This document shows positions 57,263-64,000 of a stretch of DNA of 64,000 bases, piece by piece (the first letter of the stretch is position 1; each line of letters starts with the position of its first letter). Position numbers and translations under genes: made by a program. Source of the DNA: an uncultured Pseudomonadota bacterium (GTDB lineage: Bacteria > Pseudomonadota > Gammaproteobacteria > Steroidobacterales > Woeseiaceae); assembly GCA_913055625.1 (NCBI GenBank), contig CAJXJW010000003.1, positions 496,001 through 560,000 of the forward strand, written 5' to 3'. The notes under the pieces were generated by a model. That model did no database searches. It saw nothing but the letters and a program-made list of their open reading frames with translations, and was not told where the DNA came from.

Positions 57263-57460
57263 CTGTTAGTAAAAATTGGAAATATCTATTTATAGTGATT
57301 ATTAAGGCGACGCACCGCTGTGGATAAAACGAAACACCCTAATAAAAACAACAACCTATAACAAAAACTCCGGCCGCTGACCGGGTGGACCGCACACGGG
57401 CTCCCTGTGTACAGCCTGTGGATGAAAACCGGACGCCAACTTATCCACAGCTTGCCCACC
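57263..57460. other. Probable replication origin region (oriC) between dnaA and dnaN
   Basis: This 198-base gap holds two perfect DnaA boxes, TGTGGATAA at 57319-57327 and TTATCCACA at 57441-57449, and a one-mismatch box TGTGGATGA at 57417-57425. AT-rich stretches at 57267-57304 and 57328-57368 stand out in a GC-rich chromosome and could be the unwinding element. The dnaA-rpmH gap (58811-59027), another common origin site, has no box. Only three boxes are visible, so weaker sites must exist or the main origin is elsewhere. Confidence 0.6.
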
Positions 57461-58810
57461 TCATCCTGTCAGGGTTCTCAACAAGTTTAAATAGTCGTCG
57501 TCGACCCGCTTCTCCGTCTCGCGCAGCGACTCGATGCGCCGGCAGCCGTGCAGCACGGTCGTGTGATCCCGGCCACCGAAGGCATCGCCGATCTCCGGGA
57601 GGCTGTGATTCGTGAGTTCCTTCGCCAGGGCCATCGCGATCTGCCGCGGGCGCGCAACCGACCGGCTGCGCTTCTTCGACAGCAGGTCTGCCACGCGGAT
57701 TTTGAAATAGTCGGCTACCGTCTTCTGGATGTTCTCGATCGACACCAGCCGTTCCTGCAGGGCCAGCAGGTCGCGCAGCGCTTCCTTTGCAAAATCCAGG
57801 TTGATCGGCCGCCCCGTGAATCGCGCATTCGCCATGACTCGCCGGAGCGCGCCTTCCAGCTCCCGAACGTTCGACCGGATCCGTTTCGCGATGAAAAACG
57901 CGACTTCCTCCGGCAACTCGACGTTCTCCGCCGCGGCTTTGCTCATGAGAATCGCCACCGACGTTTCCAGCTCCGGCGGCTCGATCGCCACCGTGAGCCC
58001 CCAGCCGAAGCGCGATTTGAGCCGCTCCTCGAGGCCGCTCACCTCCTTCGGGTAACGATCACAGGTCAGCACAATCTGCCGCTGGCCCTCCAGCAAGGCA
58101 TTGAACGTGTGAAAGAACTCCTCCTGCGACCGCTCTTTCCCGGCAAAAAACTGGATATCGTCGATCAGCAGCGCATCCAGCGACCGGTACGAGCGCTTGA
58201 ACTCCGAAATCTTATTGTGCTGCAGGCCCTTGACCATGTCGCCGACGAAGCGCTCCGAGTGCACGTACACCACCCGCGCCGCCGGGTTCGACGCGAGGAT
58301 CGCATTGCCCACCGCGTGCATCAGGTGCGTCTTCCCGAGGCCGACCCCGCCGTAGATGAACAGCGGGTTGTAGGACTTCCCGGGATTTTCGCCGACCTGG
58401 CTCGCGGCCGCCCGGGCCAGCTGGTTGCTCTTGCCCTCGACGAAACTCGAAAACGTGAAAGACGGGCTCAGGCGGGACGCGACCGGCGGCGGTGCGGGCT
58501 CGCTGCTACCGAGCGGCGTCACCGGCGCACGCCGGGGTGCCGGCGCGGGCTTGTCCCGCGACCCGACCTCCAGCACGAGCTCGCGGCCCGGCGCGGACCC
58601 GTCGATGATCTCCAGGATGCGCTCGACGTAGTGATCCTGCAGCCAGTCGATGACGAAGCGGTTCGGCGCCAGCAGTTTCAGATTCCGTCCGTCTTCAATC
58701 GCCTGCAACGGCCGGATCCACGTGTTGAACTGTTGTTCCGGCAGCTCCGCCTGCAACAGCCGGAGGCAACGGTCCCAGAGCGCAGTTTCTGCCGGCAACG
58801 AGTTCCCCAT
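57461..58810 (-). CDS. dnaA: Chromosomal replication initiator DnaA
   Basis: A 449-residue AAA+ protein. Domain I begins [20 protein letters not shown]; a Pro/Ala-rich linker follows (about residues 88-110); domain III has Walker [18 protein letters not shown] and Walker [21 protein letters not shown]; domain IV has the DnaA-box signature [20 protein letters not shown]. It opens oriC and is the first gene of the minus-strand dnaA-dnaN-recF-gyrB series. It is divergent from rpmH, the standard arrangement. Confidence 0.98.
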   Translation of the reverse strand: MGNSLPAETALWDRCLRLLQAELPEQQFNTWIRPLQAIEDGRNLKLLAPNRFVIDWLQDHYVERILEIIDGSAPGRELVLEVGSRDKPAPAPRRAPVTPLGSSEPAPPPVASRLSPSFTFSSFVEGKSNQLARAAASQVGENPGKSYNPLFIYGGVGLGKTHLMHAVGNAILASNPAARVVYVHSERFVGDMVKGLQHNKISEFKRSYRSLDALLIDDIQFFAGKERSQEEFFHTFNALLEGQRQIVLTCDRYPKEVSGLEERLKSRFGWGLTVAIEPPELETSVAILMSKAAAENVELPEEVAFFIAKRIRSNVRELEGALRRVMANARFTGRPINLDFAKEALRDLLALQERLVSIENIQKTVADYFKIRVADLLSKKRSRSVARPRQIAMALAKELTNHSLPEIGDAFGGRDHTTVLHGCRRIESLRETEKRVDDDYLNLLRTLTG

Positions 58811-58939
58811 CTTGCGTTATGCTTCTTGTGAGCCAGGCGCGTCGAAAGACCGGGCAGTCTAACGCCGATTAACACGCGCTGCCACACGCCGCCCGCGAAG
58901 CCCGATCAGCGCGAAAAACCCCATGATTCCCGGCGTCTA

Positions 58940-58968
58940 TTGACACCCAACGGCCCCGCACGTACCCT
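58940..58968 (+). promoter_or_regulatory. rpmH: Predicted rpmH promoter
   Basis: TTGACA (58940-58945) is a perfect -35 element; TACCCT (58963-58968) follows after exactly 17 bases. The leader to rpmH would be about 52 bases. Confidence 0.65.
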
Positions 58969-59027
58969 TGCCGCCCTTTTGTTCGGCCGGGTCCGTGAGC
59001 CCGCCCTGAAACCCAGGTAACAGGCAG

Positions 59028-59162
59028 ATGAAACGTACGTACCAGCCCAGCACCCTGAAGCGCGCCCGCACGCACGGCTTCCGTGCCCGTATGGCCACCA
59101 AGGCCGGCCGACTGGTGCTGAAGCGCCGTCGCGCCAAGGGCCGCGCAAAGCTCACGCCATAG
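59028..59162 (+). CDS. rpmH: Ribosomal protein L34
   Basis: A 44-residue, very basic protein: [20 protein letters not shown], then [20 protein letters not shown] and KLTP. The sequence and length are those of bacterial L34, part of the large ribosomal subunit. It is followed 35 bases later by rnpA, forming the conserved rpmH-rnpA pair next to dnaA. Confidence 0.98.
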   Translation: MKRTYQPSTLKRARTHGFRARMATKAGRLVLKRRRAKGRAKLTP

Positions 59163-59197
59163 GCTCCCGGTCGAGCCCTTCAGACCGCCACCCCCGT

Positions 59198-59572
59198 TTG
59201 GAACGATCGCGCCCGAACCGGTTCAGGAAGACTCACCGGCTCCTGGACGCGGCGGCGTTTGCGCGCGTGTTCGACCAGGCGGAGCGCAGCCGGGACCGCT
59301 TGTTCACCGTGCTGTGCCGCAACAACGATAGCGAGACGGCGCGACTGGGGCTCGCCATCTCGAAGAAACATTGCCGCAAGGCGACGGACCGCAATCGCAT
59401 CAAGCGGGTGATCCGCGAGTCCTTTCGGCACAATACGGACAACCTTGCGGGACTCGACGTCGTCGTCCTCAACAAGGTGGAAACCGCGGCCGCCGGCAAC
59501 CCGGAGTTGTTCGCGAGCCTCGAGAAGCACTGGCGCCGATGCGCCCGCAACGCGGCGACTGGAAATCGATAG
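59198..59572 (+). CDS. rnpA: Ribonuclease P protein component
   Basis: A 124-residue basic protein starting at TTG 59198. It has the RNase P signature LGLAISKKHCRKATDRNRIK followed by RVIRESFR, the RNA-binding RNR motif. It helps the RNase P RNA mature tRNA 5' ends. yidC begins 3 bases after the stop; the small yidD gene that often stands between them is absent here. Confidence 0.94.
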   Translation: MERSRPNRFRKTHRLLDAAAFARVFDQAERSRDRLFTVLCRNNDSETARLGLAISKKHCRKATDRNRIKRVIRESFRHNTDNLAGLDVVVLNKVETAAAGNPELFASLEKHWRRCARNAATGNR

Positions 59573-59575
59573 GGA

Positions 59576-61318
59576 ATGGACAATCAGCGACTGATCACCT
59601 GGGGCCTTTTCGCGTTCCTTGCTTTCATGACCTGGCAGGCGTGGAACCGGGACTACGGACCGCAGCCTGTTCCGCCGACCGGCGAAACCGCCACACCGAA
59701 CCCGGAGTCCGGCGCCGTCGACCTGCCGGGCATTCCCGCCACCGACAGCAGCGCGCTGCCGTCCGTACAGGCGCCGGGCGCCGCCGCCGACACCGGCAGC
59801 GACACCCCGGCAGCGGACGCGACAACCGCCCGCGTCATCGTCGTCCGCACCGACGTCGTCGAGCTGCACATCGATACCCGCGGCGGCACGCTCGCCTACG
59901 CGGAGATGCTGCGCTACCCGGTTCACAAGGACCATCCGGAGAAGGTCGTCCTGCTGAACACCGCGGCGAACGACCTCGGCCTGATACGCTCCTGGCTGCG
60001 CGCCCGAGACGGCGACGCGCCCGATGCCGACACCGTCTACACGGCCGAGCACGAGCGCTATGAGCTGGGCGATGCCGACGAGCTCGTCGTGCCGATGACC
60101 TGGGTGTCCCCGAACGGCGTCACGGTCGAGAAGCGCTACGTGCTGCGCCGCGGCCAGTACGCCATCACGCTCGAGCAGCGCGTCTCGAACGCCGGTGACA
60201 CGCCGTGGACCGGCGACCAGGTGACGCAGCTCATCCGCCGGAACGTGGAGCGGGATCGCTCCATGTTCGATCCCGACACCTATTCGTTCGACGGGCCGCT
60301 CGTCTTCGATGGCGAAAAAGCCGAGAAGCTGGAGCACGACGACCTGCTCGATGGCGACCCGGAGAAATACACCGGGCGCAGCGGCCACACGTCGGACAAC
60401 GGCTGGGTTGCGTCGATCCAGCACCACTTCCTCAGCGCGATCATTCCGGCGGAAGGAAGCACCAACGTCTACACGGTGCGCCTTGCCAACGGCCACACCA
60501 CGGCCAGCGTCATCAGCGCACCCGAGACCGTCGAGCCGGGCGACAGCGCCGTCTTCGCGCGCACGCTGTTCATCGGGCCCAAGCTGCAGCACCAGCTCGA
60601 GGCCGTCCACCCGCGCCTCGACCTGTCGGTGGACTACGGCCTGCTGACGGTCCTGTCAGCGCCGATGTTCTGGCTGCTCGAGTGGGTCCACAGCTTCGTG
60701 GGCAACTGGGGCTGGGCGATCATCCTGGTGACGTTGATCATCAAGCTCGCGTTCTACAAGCTGACGGCGGCCAGCGGGCGGTCGATGGCGAAAATGCGCG
60801 AGATCCAGCCGCGGATGAAGGCCCTGCAGGACCGCTACAAGGACGATCGACAGGCGCTGTCGCAGGCGATGATGGACCTGTACAAGCGCGAGAAGATCAA
60901 CCCGGCCGCCGGCTGTCTGCCGATCCTGATCCAGATGCCGTTCTTCCTCGCGTTCTACTGGGTGCTCATCGAGTCCGTGGAGATGCGCCAGGCCCCGTTC
61001 GCGCTGTGGATCAACGACCTGTCCGTCAAGGACCCGTACTTCATCCTGCCGCTGATCATGGGCGCCGCGATGCTGTTCCAGCAGAAGCTGAATCCCGCGC
61101 CGCCGGATCCGGTGCAGGCGCGCGTGATGCAGATCATGCCGGTGATGTTCACCGTGTTCTTCGCGTTCTTCCCGTCGGGCCTCGTGCTCTACTGGGTGAC
61201 GAACACGCTGTTGTCGATCGCGCAGCAATGGCGCATCAACAAGCTCGTGCATGCCGAAGCGCTGGCGCGCAAGGCCGGTCGCAAGAAGAACAAGAAAGGC
61301 GGCGACGACCCCGAGTAA
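59576..61318 (+). CDS. yidC: Membrane protein insertase YidC
   Basis: A 580-residue inner-membrane protein. An N-terminal helix (LITWGLFAFLAFMTWQAW) leads into the large periplasmic beta domain (about residues 80-345) of the gammaproteobacterial form, then five core helices: FWLLEWVHSFVGNWGWAIIL, the cytoplasmic KLTAASGRSMAKMREIQPRM hairpin, INPAAGCLPILIQMPFFLAF and the final segments ending in a KKNKKGG tail. It inserts membrane proteins alone or with SecYEG. It ends one base from the convergent arsenite transporter gene. Confidence 0.97.
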   Translation: MDNQRLITWGLFAFLAFMTWQAWNRDYGPQPVPPTGETATPNPESGAVDLPGIPATDSSALPSVQAPGAAADTGSDTPAADATTARVIVVRTDVVELHIDTRGGTLAYAEMLRYPVHKDHPEKVVLLNTAANDLGLIRSWLRARDGDAPDADTVYTAEHERYELGDADELVVPMTWVSPNGVTVEKRYVLRRGQYAITLEQRVSNAGDTPWTGDQVTQLIRRNVERDRSMFDPDTYSFDGPLVFDGEKAEKLEHDDLLDGDPEKYTGRSGHTSDNGWVASIQHHFLSAIIPAEGSTNVYTVRLANGHTTASVISAPETVEPGDSAVFARTLFIGPKLQHQLEAVHPRLDLSVDYGLLTVLSAPMFWLLEWVHSFVGNWGWAIILVTLIIKLAFYKLTAASGRSMAKMREIQPRMKALQDRYKDDRQALSQAMMDLYKREKINPAAGCLPILIQMPFFLAFYWVLIESVEMRQAPFALWINDLSVKDPYFILPLIMGAAMLFQQKLNPAPPDPVQARVMQIMPVMFTVFFAFFPSGLVLYWVTNTLLSIAQQWRINKLVHAEALARKAGRKKNKKGGDDPE

Positions 61319-61319
61319 G

Positions 61320-62474
61320 TCAGGCGTCGCCCGTCGCGAACCAGCTTCGGGAGCGCAGGCAGAAGCGCACCAGGGCCAGCATCAGCGGCACCTCGATCAG
61401 CACGCCGACGACGGTGGCGAGCGCCGCGCCGGACGACAGACCGTAGAGCATCGCCGCGGTGGCGATTGCCACCTCGAAGTGATTCGATGCGCCGATCATC
61501 GCGGTTGGCGCGGCGTCCTCGTAGCGGAGCCCCAGGCGTTTCGCGAGCCCGTACCCGAGCGCGAACACGACGACTGTCTGCACGAACAACGGCACCGCGA
61601 TCCAGAGTATCGTCAGCGGCTTCGCCACGATCGTCTCGCCCTTCAGCGAGAACAGCACGACGAGCGTCACGAGCAACGCGACGATCGTCACCGGCGTGAG
61701 GAACCCGAGGAACGATTCCCGGAACCACTCCTCGCCCTTCGCCGAGATGATGGCCCGCCGCGAGACGTAGCCCGCTACGAGCGGCAGCACGACGTACGCG
61801 CCGATCGACAGCAGCAGCGCCTCCCAGGGCACCGGCAGGCGGCCGACGCCGAGCAGGTAGCCGCCGATCACGCCGAACAGCAGCAGCATGACGAGCGAGT
61901 TGATCGCGACCATGACCAGCGTGTGCCCGTCGTTGCCGCGTGCAAGATGGCCCCACACGAGCACCATTGCCGTGCACGGCGCAACGCCCAGCAGGATGCA
62001 CCCGGCAAGGTAGCTACGCCACAGCGGCACCTCCAGCATCGGCACGCCGTTCTCGAGCACCACGCGCCCCGCGCCCCAGGCGTCGCCGGGCACGAGATCG
62101 ACGCCGAACGGCAGCTTCACGAGGTCCGTCGCCTCCGGGCCGATGAAGCCGATGAACACCGTGCCGAGGAAGAATGCCGAGATCGCGACCATCGTGAACG
62201 GCTTGATGCACCAGTTGATGACCAGGGTCAGCAGCACCGGTTTCGCGGACTTGCCGGCGCGCACCACGCCGTCGAAGTCGATCTTCACCATGATCGGGTA
62301 CATCATGAAGAACAGGCAGATCGCGATCGGGACGGAAATGACCGGCGCGCCGCCGATCGTGATACTCATCGCGTCGAGGGATTCCGCGATGCCGGGCGCG
62401 AGGCGGCCGAGCGCGATGCCCGCGATAATGCACAGCCCGACCCAGACGGTCAGGTAACGCTCGAAGACGCTCAT
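61320..62474 (-). CDS. acr3: Arsenite efflux transporter, ACR3 family
   Basis: A 384-residue protein with ten membrane helices. ACR3 signatures are [54 protein letters not shown] with the conserved cysteine, and [20 protein letters not shown]. It pumps arsenite out of the cell. It is the last gene of an arsR-arsC-acr3 operon; its start overlaps the arsC stop by 4 bases. It ends one base from yidC, with no room for a separate terminator. Confidence 0.94.
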   Translation of the reverse strand: MSVFERYLTVWVGLCIIAGIALGRLAPGIAESLDAMSITIGGAPVISVPIAICLFFMMYPIMVKIDFDGVVRAGKSAKPVLLTLVINWCIKPFTMVAISAFFLGTVFIGFIGPEATDLVKLPFGVDLVPGDAWGAGRVVLENGVPMLEVPLWRSYLAGCILLGVAPCTAMVLVWGHLARGNDGHTLVMVAINSLVMLLLFGVIGGYLLGVGRLPVPWEALLLSIGAYVVLPLVAGYVSRRAIISAKGEEWFRESFLGFLTPVTIVALLVTLVVLFSLKGETIVAKPLTILWIAVPLFVQTVVVFALGYGLAKRLGLRYEDAAPTAMIGASNHFEVAIATAAMLYGLSSGAALATVVGVLIEVPLMLALVRFCLRSRSWFATGDA

Positions 62475-62902
62475 GCCGGCAACCGCCCGAGCAGTTCCGT
62501 CACACGCTCCCGCACCTCGTCACGCGTCGCCCGGAAGACGGCCATGATCTCCTCCTCGGTGCCGGTCGCGCGGGCGGGGTCGTCCAGCGGCCAGTGCTCC
62601 TTGGTGACGCCGGGCGGCAACAGCGGGCAGTTCTCGTCCGCATGACCGCAGACGGTGACGACGCGGTCGACGCCGTCGAGCATCGCGTCGGTGAGCTTCG
62701 TCGATTCCTGGCCGGAGATGTCCACGCCGGCTTCCCGCATGACGGCGATGGCCCGCGGATTCTTGCCGTGTGCCTCGATGCCGGCGGACATCGCCGCGAG
62801 GCGCTCGCCGCCGAGCGCGCGCGCCCAGCCCTCCGCCATCTGTGATCGGCACGAGTTGCCGGTGCAAAGGAACAACAATCGGTACGGGGTCTCGCTCATC
62901 AC
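62471..62902 (-). CDS. arsC: Arsenate reductase, thioredoxin-coupled low-molecular-weight-phosphatase type
   Basis: A 143-residue protein with the phosphatase-type loop [20 protein letters not shown], in which the first cysteine is catalytic. Further cysteines in [17 protein letters not shown] match the resolving pair of ArsC from the thioredoxin-linked family, and the late DDPARATG motif holds the acid. It reduces arsenate to arsenite for export by Acr3. It overlaps arsR and acr3 by 4 bases each. Confidence 0.93.
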   Translation of the reverse strand: MMSETPYRLLFLCTGNSCRSQMAEGWARALGGERLAAMSAGIEAHGKNPRAIAVMREAGVDISGQESTKLTDAMLDGVDRVVTVCGHADENCPLLPPGVTKEHWPLDDPARATGTEEEIMAVFRATRDEVRERVTELLGRLPA

Positions 62903-63252
62903 GCGCAGTCCTTCTGGGTGGGCCGGTTCGGCATGCGATCGAGCCGGCGCTCGTCGGCGGCGGCCCAGGGCTCACGCGCCGCCGCGTCGACGGCGGCGTC
63001 GAGGAGACGCCGGTCCGCGGCGGGAAGCCCGGGATCGATACGGTAATAAACCCACTGCCCGGAACGGCGGTCGAGGACGACGCCGGCCTCGCGCAATGCG
63101 GCGAGGTGCCGCGACACCTTCGGCTGGACGACGCCGAGTGCGGACGTGAGCTCGCAGACGCACAGTTCGTCGTTTCGCGCGAGCAGCATCAGCGCCCGCA
63201 GGCGCGTCTCGTCGGCGAGGAGTGCGAGCAGCTCGCGGGTGGGGCGTTTCAT
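62899..63252 (-). CDS. arsR: Arsenical resistance repressor ArsR
   Basis: A 117-residue ArsR/SmtB repressor. The metal-sensing ELCVCELTSALG motif (CxC in the recognition helix) is followed by VVQPKVSRHLAALREAGVVL and the beta wing DRRSGQWVYYRIDP. It releases DNA when arsenite binds. It is the first gene of the minus-strand ars operon; a tandem AT-rich repeat just upstream is the likely operator. Confidence 0.94.
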   Translation of the reverse strand: MKRPTRELLALLADETRLRALMLLARNDELCVCELTSALGVVQPKVSRHLAALREAGVVLDRRSGQWVYYRIDPGLPAADRRLLDAAVDAAAREPWAAADERRLDRMPNRPTQKDCA

Positions 63253-63260
63253 GGCGTGAA

Positions 63261-63296
63261 TATACGATCAACCGTATATACGGTCAATCGCATATG
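63261..63296. promoter_or_regulatory. Likely ArsR operator/promoter
   Basis: Two 16-base direct repeats, TATACGATCAACCGTA and TATACGGTCAATCGCA, begin at 63261 and 63277, followed by a partial third (TATGCG). At their junction is a perfect 14-base palindrome ACCGTATATACGGT (63271-63284). The block starts 8 bases from the arsR start codon and also lies just past the end of the OsmC gene. Confidence 0.6.
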
Positions 63297-63302
63297 CGTG
63301 GC

Positions 63303-63758
63303 TCACGCCGGGGCGAGCACCGAGCGGATGCGGATTTCCCCGGTGAGGGTCTTGTGTACCGGGCACTTGTCGGCGATCTCCAGCATGCGCAGCCGGGCGT
63401 CGCGGTCGAGATCTCCCTCGATGGCGATCTCACGCCGGAACTCGTGGATATAGCCTTCCGTCGATTCGCAGTCCTCGCAGTCTTTTGCGTGGATGCGGTC
63501 GTGCACGACCGTGACGCCGACCGACCGCAACGCCAGCCCCTTGTGCGCGGCATACATCTTCAGCGTCATGCTCGTGCAGCTCGCGAGGGCCGCCGCGAGG
63601 AACTCGTACGGCGACGGTCCCAATGCGTTGCCGCCGAGCGCCGCCGGCTCGTCGGCCACCGCAGCGTGCCCGGCCATGTCCAGCTCCGTCGTGAAGCTGT
63701 CGATCAGCGTGCGCGCCGTCACCGCCCCCGTGTTGTTCGACGATTCGCCTTTCTGCAT
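63303..63758 (-). CDS. OsmC family protein
   Basis: A 151-residue protein of the OsmC/Ohr superfamily. The start is the ATG at 63758 ([20 protein letters not shown]); the longer reading upstream is antisense to mnmE. The two redox cysteines lie in [20 protein letters not shown] and [11 protein letters not shown], and [15 protein letters not shown] is the usual peroxide-reductase motif. It may remove organic hydroperoxides. It lies between the ars operon and mnmE and may be controlled separately. Confidence 0.88.
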   Translation of the reverse strand: MQKGESSNNTGAVTARTLIDSFTTELDMAGHAAVADEPAALGGNALGPSPYEFLAAALASCTSMTLKMYAAHKGLALRSVGVTVVHDRIHAKDCEDCESTEGYIHEFRREIAIEGDLDRDARLRMLEIADKCPVHKTLTGEIRIRSVLAPA

Positions 63759-63789
63759 AGTGTGCTCACCTCTGAAACCAACGGTCCTC

Positions 63790-64000
63790 ATGCGCACAGC
63801 CACCGACACCATCGTTGCCGCCGCGACGCCGCCGGGGCACGGCGGCATCGGCATCGTGCGGCTATCCGGGCCGGACGTGCCACGCATGGCGAAAATGCTG
63901 ATCGGCGCCCTGCCAGCGCCACGAGTCGCGAAGCTTAGCGTATTCCGTGACGCGGACGGCGTTTCTCTCGACCAGGGCATCGCGCTGTACTTTCCAGGGC
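63790..64000 (+). CDS. mnmE: tRNA modification GTPase MnmE (N-terminal part)
   Basis: The first 70 residues are visible before the right edge. The N-terminus [20 protein letters not shown] followed by [20 protein letters not shown] is the folate-binding MnmE start. With MnmG it modifies wobble uridine in tRNA. The gene usually follows yidC directly; here four genes on the other strand (acr3, arsC, arsR and OsmC) separate them. The GTPase domain is outside the window. Confidence 0.93.
   Translation, partial: MRTATDTIVAAATPPGHGGIGIVRLSGPDVPRMAKMLIGALPAPRVAKLSVFRDADGVSLDQGIALYFPG

Overview
This is a 64 kb piece of a GC-rich bacterial chromosome, most likely a free-living aerobic gammaproteobacterium. 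The evidence is the two-subunit glycyl-tRNA synthetase (glyQ/glyS), the secB-grxC-gpsA block beside envC/yibQ, glnA with ntrBC and a sigma-54 promoter, tatABC, and the dnaA-dnaN-recF-gyrB / rpmH-rnpA-yidC-mnmE origin region. The many secreted peptidases (M28, M2, M13), a peptide symporter and an AbgT transporter suggest a peptide-using marine or sediment lineage, but the family is inferred, not proven. No rRNA, tRNA, CRISPR array, insertion sequence or prophage was seen. Genes are densely packed and convergent pairs often abut within a few bases.

Layout. 1-3.5 kb: end of a cytochrome c oxidase cluster (ctaG end, coxC, a DUF2909 protein, SURF1, a SCO-like protein, ctaB). 3.5-8.1 kb: a divergent PurD-like ATP-grasp protein, then an ECF sigma factor, its probable membrane anti-sigma factor, an acidic exported protein and a TPR/beta-barrel outer-membrane protein. 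8.2-17.9 kb: uvrD, trkA-trkH running into TRAP permeases, and on the other strand an M28 peptidase and a TRAP binding protein. 17.9-20.3 kb: a gene-free region with a good promoter and a strongly folding sequence, then dtd and tatABC. 20.5-28.8 kb: POT peptide transporter, M2 dipeptidase, AbgT transporter, HerA-like ATPase, lepB. 28.8-32.9 kb (minus): a six-domain Kazal inhibitor, yibQ, ctpA, envC. 33-38.3 kb: rhodanese, grxC, secB, gpsA, a Tat-exported flavin oxidase, trmL (minus), pyrD. 38.4-43.1 kb (minus): ntrC, ntrB, a DUF4124 protein and glnA with a complete NtrC/sigma-54 control region. 43.2-47.9 kb: glyQ, glyS, gmhB, plsC, sugE. 47.9-52.5 kb: a small wHTH membrane regulator, small lipoproteins, an M13 peptidase and a membrane GST-like protein. 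52.5-59 kb: gyrB, recF, dnaN, a probable oriC and dnaA (minus). 59-64 kb: rpmH, rnpA, yidC, an ars operon plus OsmC protein inserted before mnmE, and the start of mnmE.

The most notable observations are: several genes that lack an ATG, GTG or TTG start (sugE reads ATA, gpsA and the TRAP small permease read ATC, ntrB has none); a promoter-linked structured element upstream of dtd; a secreted protein made of six four-cysteine Kazal repeats beside cell-wall genes; and the ECF sigma / anti-sigma / acidic exported protein / TPR-barrel cluster.
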